From Panicum virgatum (taxonomy: Eukaryota > Streptophyta > Magnoliopsida > Poales > Poaceae): a DNA stretch of 64,000 nucleotides. Positions 56,340 through 64,000 of the stretch are shown here, piece by piece; positions within the stretch are counted from its first letter, which is position 1, and the number at the start of each line of letters is the position of its first letter. The stretch lies in contig NC_053148.1 of assembly GCF_016808335.1 (NCBI RefSeq), forward strand, positions 563,001-627,000, written 5' to 3'. The translations under genes and the position numbers were made by a program. The notes under the pieces were generated by a model, which was not told the origin of the DNA, ran no database searches, and saw only the letters and a program-made list of their open reading frames with translations.

Positions 56340-57260
56340 AATGTGTGTAACCAAATATATATATGGCCATGCAGCCCGAGCCCATTTCCGGCCCAAGCAC
56401 GGCCTGGCATGGTGACCTACGGGCCCGGGTTGGCACAGCCCAAGGGAGCAGGTCGTGCCTGGGCCGCACCCCAGGCACGTGGGCCGGCACGGGCACGGCC
56501 CGGTCCCAACTGCCGGCCCGGTAGCGGCCCGGTGCCCCCAACGGTTGTACCCCGCTGTCGGCCCAGCCCACGAAACTCCCCCTCCCCCATATAAAACCGT
56601 CGACCCCTCCCCCAACCCTAACCCTAAAATTCCCGCCCTAACCCCGCCACAGCGCGCCGCCCGCCGGCGCCGCGTCCTCTCGTCCCTCATGGCTCCCGCG
56701 CAGGGACGACCTCAGACCCAGCCCCCCTCCCCCCCGCACTTCCCTCCTCCTCATCCTCCTACACTGCCACGAATGGCGCCATCCGATGCCGCCACTGCCT
56801 GGACCCTCGGGAGCGCCTCCTCCTCCTCGGCCCTCATGGGAGCCACGGCCGGCGAGCCTTCGGATTCTATCGGCGACACGCGCCCTGGCGAGAGGATCCT
56901 GAGCTGGTCGATGACGGCGAGCTTGGACGAGGGCAAGCTCGCGATCTTGGACGACGGCGATCTGCGGAATGTCGGCGACAGCAGGGACATGGGCGCTGCT
57001 CTAGATCCGTCGGGCGTCGGCCGCCGCTCACCTCCGACTCCATCTGTCCCCGACTGGCCAGTAAAATTTACCGTGCTTTACAGGCCGGCACGGCACAAAA
57101 AACAGCCCATAGTGCGATGCCTAGGCCGAAGGCCAGGCACGATGCCAGCAGTGGCACGGACCGTGAGGCAGGATGGCCTATTAAGGCCCGTCCAGCACCG
57201 TGTCGTGCCGGCCCGACATGGTGCCGGGCCATCCTGTTGGCCATCTATATAACCAGTTGT
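56340..57260 (+). other. Promoter-like GC-rich region and open frame, possibly a hAT-derived remnant
   Basis: GGCCCG/CGGGCC and GGCACGG motifs cluster at both ends (56380-56560 and 57080-57240). TATATATGGCC at the left and GGCCATCTATATA at the right form a weak inverted pair. Between them are a TATAAAA box (about 56591) and CCCTAACCCTAAA telo boxes, then an ATG at 56689 opening a 187-codon frame (to 57252) rich in Pro, Ser and Ala. The N-terminus and setting recall hAT transposase genes of grasses, but no BED finger or catalytic domain is present. I am unsure. Confidence 0.3.
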
Positions 57261-58373
57261 AGGTGGGTAATTATCATCAACTCCACTAGCTCCCAAAATT
57301 GATGGAGCACCTAAGAAGCTCCAAAAAAAATATGGAGTGGGGCTAATTTTTGCTGGAGCGAAGTGTAGCTGGTTGACCTGTTTGGTTTTTTTCAATAAAG
57401 TGAAGCTGTTTTTGGTGGAGCAGATCTCTTCTAAACACATTAATTCAACGCCCGTAAGTGGTCCTACAGTACGCTGGGAAGCTGACGTGAGCGCACAATT
57501 TAGCCACATGCAAATTAGAACTCTCAATTATATATATTGGCAGACAGGCAGGCCAGCTCCAACTAATAATATAATTACGACTTGCATTTGCATTATATTG
57601 TTGTGGTCGATCCATCCAGGCCCAATATATATGATGGAGATGTAATATATGTACACACAAGCGCACGTGGAACTCAAGTTCAGAAAACAATTGCTGATGA
57701 GTAGTTATTAGCAAGTCTAATTTTTCACAAAAAAACAAGAGACTGAAAATAATTGTCCTGCCATATCTTCTTAATCTGATATTTAAATTTTAATTATATA
57801 ATCCTACTAGGTAGCTACCTCCCACAGAATGGGAACTACTACGTACTATTTAAATAATTAAATATAATGCACCACAGGCTGACTTATAGATAGCTTCCAT
57901 TTTATATATGCTCATATTACTCTTGATTACTTAGTATGTTTGATAGAATTAGAACTCATGCATGCATACATGCTACTACCTCCTAACTGGTTTCTTGTCA
58001 TCACTCCTTTTATTGGGACACGCATGCATGTACTCAAATGCTATACATATATGCTAGCTGACACTAGATGCCGACAAACACGACATTTTGCCACACCGGG
58101 CCGTGTAAAGGCTCTAGCTTATTATATTATTAGCTGTTTTTATATGAAATATAATTTATTTTGATGATCAACGGGCAACAATTCATCTCGATCATGCAGC
58201 TAATTTACACTGTTTATACCATATCCTTAGAAATGTGAAATGCATACATATATAGTATTTGGAAATATGGAAAATATTCCTTTTTTCCCAGTTGTGTGTT
58301 TTCCACAAATACTGATGGTGCTAGCTAGTAGAACAAGAAGGATCCATATCCATTATATTAATCCAGATTATTA
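57261..58373. other. AT-rich intergenic DNA
   Basis: No gene or repeat border was recognised before the LINE remnant. Confidence 0.4.
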
Positions 58374-60728
58374 TTGCATTGGTCTCTTTTAAGTGGCATC
58401 AACCTGGAATTTTTTGATGTGGGCTCTTTCAAAGAAGGCAAGTACATCCTCCAGTTCAACTCATGGGATAAAGTTCATAAAGTCAAATGGAAATTTCTTA
58501 ATGTATATGGAGCCCCTCATGTTGAGAATAAGGAGGACTTTCTTACTGAGCTAGCCTCTTTTTGTGGCAATTGTCATGAGCCCTTTATGATTGGGGGGGG
58601 GGGGCATTTTAATCTAATCAAGTTCTCCACTGAGAAAAACAAAGCAACAACTATGTCTAGATACTCCAAAACTTTCAATTCAATTATTGCTTGCTATGAT
58701 CTTATTGACCTCCACATGGCTGGTGGTAAATACACCTGGTCCAATAATCAGCATCCCCCTACTCTGGAAAGACTTGGCAGAATGCTTGTCAACAAAACTT
58801 GGGAAGATTTGTTCCCCAGAGTTATAGTATACAAACTTCCTAGGGAAGTCTCTGACCACAATCCTCTTATCCTATCAACTTCTCAGCAACAACCGTGGAG
58901 CAAACTTTCTTTCAGATTTGAACTCTCTTGGTTTAAAGACACATAGTTCAATCATATAGTTCAGGAGATTTGGAATTGGCCATGCCATGATTTGACAGCC
59001 TTTGACAAGATCCAAATCAAACTGAAAAGGTTCAAACAATACTTTAAAGGATGGAGTTTCAACAAACAAGGGGAACAGAGAAAAGAAAAACAGGCCCTGC
59101 ACGAGGAGCTATTGCTGATTGAGCAGCATGAAGAAAATCAGTGCTTGGATCTTTCCCAACTACAGAGGAAGATAGAAGTTCATACTAAAATCTTGAAAAT
59201 CCTTGATGATGAGGAACAATATTGGTACAAAAGGGCCCATGCCACTTGGCTTCACCAGGGTGACCACAACACTAAATTTTTTCATAGAACGGCAAATAAT
59301 AGAAAAAAGAGAAATACTATTATCTCTCTGAAGGATGGGGAATCCACAATAGAAGGGTCCTCTAATCTGATCAATCATGCCACAGATTTTTACAAAAACC
59401 TCTTTGGTCCAGCTTCAGGCAATATCGTCCCCTTGAGTGATGAACTCTGGGATGCAAATGAAAAGGTTTCTGAGGAAGACAATATCTATCTGACCAAACC
59501 TTTCTCTGAAACAGAAATTAAGGCAGCTCTTTTTCAAATGGAAAAGAATAAGGCTGCTGGCCCTGATAAAATCCCCATTGAATTCTTTCAGCACTGCTGG
59601 AAAATTGTTAAAGAAGGCATACTAGAATTGTTTAAGGACTTCCACGAGGGCAGGTTGGATGTAAGCAGATTGAATTATGGGATTATCACACTCCTACCTA
59701 AGGTCCAAGATGCTGAAAAAATACAGCAATTCAGACCTATCTGCCTCTTGAACTGCCCTTATAAGTGGATCACTAAGGTGCTCACTCTAAGAGTGGAGTC
59801 ACTGGCTGAAAAACTGATACTTGATAATCAAACTGCCTTCATGAAAGGTAGAGATATCATGAATGGAGTCATGGCACTCCATGAAGTCATCCGTGAAACA
59901 AAGAAAAGGAACAAAGTGGGTATTGTTTTAAAGCTTGATTTTGAAAAGGCATATGACAAGGTATGCTGGGATTTCCTCTTTGAATGCCTGAAAATTAGGG
60001 GATTTGTTATAAATGGTGTACTTGGATTAAGCAAGTGGTTTCTGGGGGGACTGTCAGTATTAAGGTGAATGATCTGGTGGGGCCTTATTTTGTAAGCCAC
60101 AGAGGCATTAGGCAAGGAGATCCCCTCTCCCCTATCCTGTTTAATTTTGTGGCTGATTATCTAACCAGATTGGTCAGACAAGCACAAAGAATTGGCCTGA
60201 TCACTGGTCTAGCTAGTAATCTAATTCATCATGGTGTTGCCATTTTGCAATATGCAGATGACACTATTGTTTGCTTGGAAGAAAACATAGACATAGCAAG
60301 AAATATGAAACTCATGTTATACATATATGAATTAATGTCTGGTCTTAAGATTAACTTCACTAAAAGTGAAGTAATCATGATCAATGGAGACAGCAATCTG
60401 GAATCCCAGTATGCTGACCTTTTCGATTGTCAAATAGGACACTTTCCAATTAAATATCTTGGGGTCCCTGTCAGTACAGGTCGGCTCCATGTGAAGGACT
60501 GGACAATGCTAGAAGAAAGAAATGAGAAGAAACTAGCAATCTGGAAAGGAAAGTCTTTATCTATTGCAGTAAGAACAACCTTAATTGACTCAAGCTTATC
60601 CAGCTCCTTTATATATCATGTCTCTTTACCTACTTCCTAAATTCACTACTGACCTCCTAGATAAACAGAGGAGAACATTCTTCTGGCAGGGTGGAGGTCA
60701 AAAGAAAAAATATCATCTGGTCAAATGG
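58374..60728 (+). mobile_element. Decayed L1-type LINE, ORF2 fragment
   Basis: Remnant of a non-LTR retrotransposon ORF2: apurinic endonuclease-like part (58374-58946: VYGAPHVENK, TWSNNQ, SDHNPL), linker, and reverse transcriptase (58992-60640: KAAGPDKIP, RPICLLN, LDFEKAYD, GIRQGDPLSP and the catalytic YADDT). It is dead: a 12-G run (58593-58604) replaces the Asp codon expected after GG in the endonuclease; RLGRML shows Gly where Asp is usual; a TAG stop lies at about 58944; and there are frame changes near 60010 and 60620. The 3' end is lost to the LTR at 60729, and the 5' part is missing. Confidence 0.88.
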
Positions 60729-61140
60729 TGTCAGACCCGGGGTAGCGGGACTGCTTATAGGCATAGAATGTTCTAGAGTAAGAGATAGCTTATGGATGTA
60801 CCTTACCTCTTTTGTAACTACCCGAATAAGCGTAGAACTAGCTGTAGTACAAAGGAAACTACCCGATTATATTGTAGTAGGACTCCAACTGTACTCGACT
60901 AGGACTTTCCATGTAACCCTGTCCCCCCGGATATATAAGGGCGGGCAGGGACCCCCTCCAGACGATCATCAACACCTAAGGCAATACAAACAACCACACA
61001 GGACGTAGGGTATTACGCAACTCACGGCCCGAAGCTGTCTAAATCTTTGTGTTCCTTGTACCATCAAGTTCCAGAGCAGTCGATCCCTACCTACAAACCT
61101 TACTGCTTAGGGTATCCCTGAGCAAGCTTGGCGGTTGAAA
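60729..61140 (+). mobile_element. Gypsy-type LTR, truncated at its 3' end
   Basis: Starts TGTCAGACCCGGGGTAGCGG inside the LINE, has a plus-strand TATA box (GGATATATAAGG, about 60929-60940) and continues through ACACAGGACGTAGGGTATTACG and CTTAGGGTATCCCTGAGC, as in common grass Gypsy LTRs. The expected terminal CA was not found before the unrelated Gypsy body begins near 61141, so the LTR is truncated. Confidence 0.65.
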
Positions 61141-63510
61141 AGTCCCCTCATAAGAGGTGACTTAAATGTAATACAAATATCAGTCCCAGGAGGCTGATAC
61201 ACACTTGCTGAACTTGGCGTATAGCTTACGTGCTCTTAGCTTTTCCAGGACCACTCTAAGGTGTTGCTCATGCTCTTCGACACTTTTGGAGTAGATGAGT
61301 ATGTCATCAATAAAGACTACGACAAACTTATCCAACTCGTCCATAAACACCTTATCATAAGGTTCATGAAATAAGCAGGTGCATTAGTGAGTCCAAATGA
61401 CATCACAGTGAACTCAAACTGTCCATAACGGGTGACAAAAACTGTCTTTGAGATGTCACTTTTCTTAATCTTGAGCTGGTGATATCCTGATCACATATCA
61501 ATCTTGGAGAAGTACTTGGCTCCTTTTAGCTGATCAAAAAGATCATCAATCCTGGGGAGGGGGTACTTATTCTTGATGGTAACCTCATTCAGTGCACGGT
61601 AATCTACACATAACCTCATATTCCCATCCTTCTTCTTGACAAACAAGACTGGGGCTCCCCATGGGGATGAACTGGACCTGATATAACCACTTCATTGTAA
61701 CTCTTCTAGTTGTTTCTTCAGCTCTGCTAGTTCTGAGACTGCCATCCTATAGGGTCTCTTGGCAATAGGAGAGGTTCCGGGGATGATTTCTATGACAAAC
61801 TCTATATCTCTATCTGGTGGCATTCCGGGGAGTTCTTCCGGGAAAACATCAGGGTACTCATTCACAACTAGAACTCCTTCTAGGGATTTCCCATCCATAC
61901 TAAAAAAAATTGGGTCTGGTCCACTTCCCCGAGTATGGCAGGACTTGCATCCCATCTGAGTTGGTTAGGTGTACTACCTTGTTAGCACAATCTATGAGGC
62001 CATTGTGTAAGCTTAACCAGTCCATTCCAAGGATCACATCTATTCCTTTAGACTTAAGTACTACTAGATCGGCTAGAAATTCTACCGCACTTAAATTGAT
62101 CCTCACCCGTAAACAACCCAGTTGGCATTTGATGTCACCTCCGGGCGTCCGGGTTAATAGGGGTGTTTTTAGTAGTACTGTAGGTATTTTGTGTTTATCC
62201 ACAAAGCTTGATGATATAAATGAGTGTGATGCCCTAGAATCAAATAATACTATTGCCAGAGTTGAGCTGACTAGAAACTCACCAAGTACCACTCCTTGTG
62301 CACCCTGAGCCTCCTGCGCGTTGATGTGGTTGACGCGGGTTCGTCCATAAGGCTTCTGGCTATTGTTGTTGCCCTTGTTATTGCTACCAACGGGGACACG
62401 GTTGGCTCTAGATACAGGTGGCCTAGGTCCATTCACCGAGTTGGATAAGGCTGATGCAGTAGGCTTGTTTTTGGCATATGGGCAGTTGGCAATTTAATGC
62501 CCTGTCTCACGGCAGTTGAAACAGGCTCTAGTATTGTTGTTGTTAGTAGTGACTTGGCTGGCATTGTTCTGTGGGGCTCTCATGGTGTTCTGATTCCTGA
62601 ACTGTGTGTTAGGGGCCTGTCACTTGGGACTGGGTCCTAGACTGCATTGGGGCCTGAGATCCTGGTGTAGTGTAGTTGGAGCTTCTTGGTCTCTGGAAGC
62701 GGTTCTGCTGGCGGGCCTTACTTTTTAGGAACTTATGCTTGTTTTCTTTCCTTTCTTCAGCTTTGGCCCTTCCTGTGAGAATGGACATGTTCATCAGAGT
62801 ATTGAAGTCTGGGTATATCTGAGGGGTAAGCAGGGTCCGGAGTTCTGGGCTTAATCCCTTCTTGAACATGTCCTGCTTCTTTTCATCCTTGTCCACTTCC
62901 TCTGGTGCATAGAAGGCAAGTTCCATGAACTGGTAGGTGTATTCTTCCACAGATATGCTCCCTTGCTGCAGTGCGCGGAACTCATCCGCCTTGCGCTTCA
63001 TGGTGGCTGCGGGGATATGGTAGCGACGGAACTCTTTCACAAATTCGTTCCAAGTGATGGTGGTGGCATCTTCAGCAGTGGCACAGTAATTCTCCCACTA
63101 AGCTAAGGCAGTTCCTGTGAGTTGGTGAGCTGCCAGAAGAACTTTGTCTCGGTCTTGGCATTTGAATGGCTCGAGCTTCCTTTCGATCACACGAAGCCAG
63201 TCATCTGCCTCCAAGGGGTTGCTGGACCCGGCAAAAGTGGGTGGCTTGGTTTTAAGGAAAGCTGTCAGCTTGTCATTCATGGTTTGCCCTCGTGGCCGCT
63301 TATTGATGATGGCATTGGCCAGGGCTTCCAGTATGAGGGTCTGATTGTTTATTGCTTGTGCCAGGTCTCCGACAGGTGCAGGCGGCGGCAGTGGCACTTC
63401 TCCTTCGTCCTGGTTCACTTCCTGTTCTCTGAGAGGGTCCTGTCCGTGCCCATTTTGCGGGTATCCTGCGCCAGGGGCTGCAGAGTTCCGACTGCGGGAG
63501 GCTCTTGAAC
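61141..63510 (-). pseudogene. Decayed Ty3/Gypsy gag-pol, minus strand
   Basis: Gag: 63418-63098 (PPTFAGSSNPLEADDWLR) and 63040-62609 (ISVEEYTYQFMELAFYAP), split by a TAG. A CCHC knuckle (CFNCRETGH near 62520) is cut by TAA. Protease region 62436-61900 has DSRA where D-[ST]-G-A is expected, followed by VILGMDWL. The start of RT is at 61955-61692 ([22 protein letters not shown]). Decayed RT runs on to about 61200, where FIDDILIYS can still be read near 61310. RNase H, integrase and 3' LTR are missing. The order gag-protease-RT and the motifs identify a Gypsy element, probably of the long-LTR chromovirus type. Confidence 0.85.
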
Positions 63511-64000
63511 CGTGTTTGGAAGCTATCTGTAGATTGGATAGAGTCTTTGTGAGACTGGGATTAGGATTAAGTGATGCTTAAGTTATTTAGTTCGTATTTT
63601 TGAAAGGGCAGAATCCACCTCCTGCCGAAAGCACACCAACTAACACACAAACTAGCAAGCAACGAGTACAACAATTTTACTACTGCAAGGGGTGTATAGC
63701 ACTGGGGCAAGGCCAAAATGCGTACTACACGTCTGGGTACACAACTCCAAAAGAGGGGGCACAACTCTAATTTCGGACCACACGGCTTCATCCCTTGACG
63801 GTCACTAGCACTTAGGCTGACTCATCGGCTTGAGTTGGTTCTCCCCTTGGAAGGGAACTCACATCCTCCAGGGGAATGAGCGGTCCTTGCTCGCTTTCCT
63901 CTAGGTCTCCATTTTCCAGGGGTTGCTCCGCAGCTTCTCCTTCAACGGCGGCAGTAGGCCCTTCAGGGTTCTCGGGTGGGGCTTGTGGGGTCCCAAAAAG
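63511..64000 (-). other. Probable 5' leader region of the Gypsy element, cut by the window edge
   Basis: Upstream of gag on the minus strand. No primer-binding site or LTR border was recognised before the window ends. Confidence 0.35.

Noticed and set aside
56304..56690. Minus-strand frame of 128 codons
   Set aside because: It lies over the GGCCCG-rich promoter-like region, with no domain and low-complexity composition.

Overview
This window is a stretch of plant nuclear DNA, almost certainly from a grass (Poaceae). The evidence is GC-rich monocot-style coding sequence with GT-AG introns, Sirevirus-type Copia elements, long-LTR Gypsy elements, Au-like SINEs, Stowaway and hAT MITEs, and a Mutator-like element. 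The species cannot be fixed from sequence alone. There are few host genes and most of the DNA is nested transposable elements, many of which can be delimited to the base from their target-site duplications (TSDs).

Host genes. 462-1967 (minus): a complete three-exon 60S ribosomal protein L9 gene with a site II/telo-box promoter. 7233-8669 (plus): a five-exon WAT1-related (nodulin MtN21/EamA) transporter. 18085-19095 (plus): a frameshifted gene resembling DUF3615 proteins. 20181-20828 (minus): a single-exon B3-domain repressor-type transcription factor. 35470-36232 (minus): a broken F-box-associated-domain gene. 45372-46181 (minus): an intronless alpha-expansin.

Mobile DNA, left to right. A 275-bp SINE with a 17-bp TSD (3030-3304). 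A 5'-truncated LINE tail (5625-5739). A Copia LTR (about 11690-17301) split by two solo LTRs, one Gypsy (11780-15363, TSD CAGAG) and one Sirevirus (15788-17140, TSD ACTTC). A 440-bp hAT MITE (19673-20112). A full-length Copia element with one uninterrupted 1352-codon polyprotein frame (21106-27631, TSD AAGGG), inserted just upstream of the B3 gene. A solo Gypsy LTR (30719-33487, TSD ATCGG) that splits one copy of a local duplication. An 882-bp palindromic element (34530-35411, 5-bp TSD). A 4.7-kb Mutator-like element (36303-40990, 10-bp flanking repeat) that separates the F-box remnant from its likely promoter. Gypsy and other LTR remnants (41762-44583). A second, older SINE (46801-47076). A Sirevirus fragment (48540-49640). 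A 6.2-kb gag-only Sirevirus derivative (50058-56215, TSD GTGTG). A decayed L1-type LINE (58374-60728) cut by a Gypsy LTR (60729-61140). A decayed Gypsy gag-pol on the minus strand that runs toward the window edge.

The most unusual object is the Mutator-like element. Each long terminal inverted repeat carries a perfect 48-bp-arm palindrome, a TATA box, an untranslated first exon and a splice donor. The right repeat therefore drives a MURA-type transposase gene, which is now broken. The left repeat drives a second, convergent gene with an open frame; it resembles Myb/SANT-like proteins and ends in a duplicated acidic motif. This layout resembles the mudrA/mudrB arrangement of maize MuDR, but the second gene does not look like mudrB to me.
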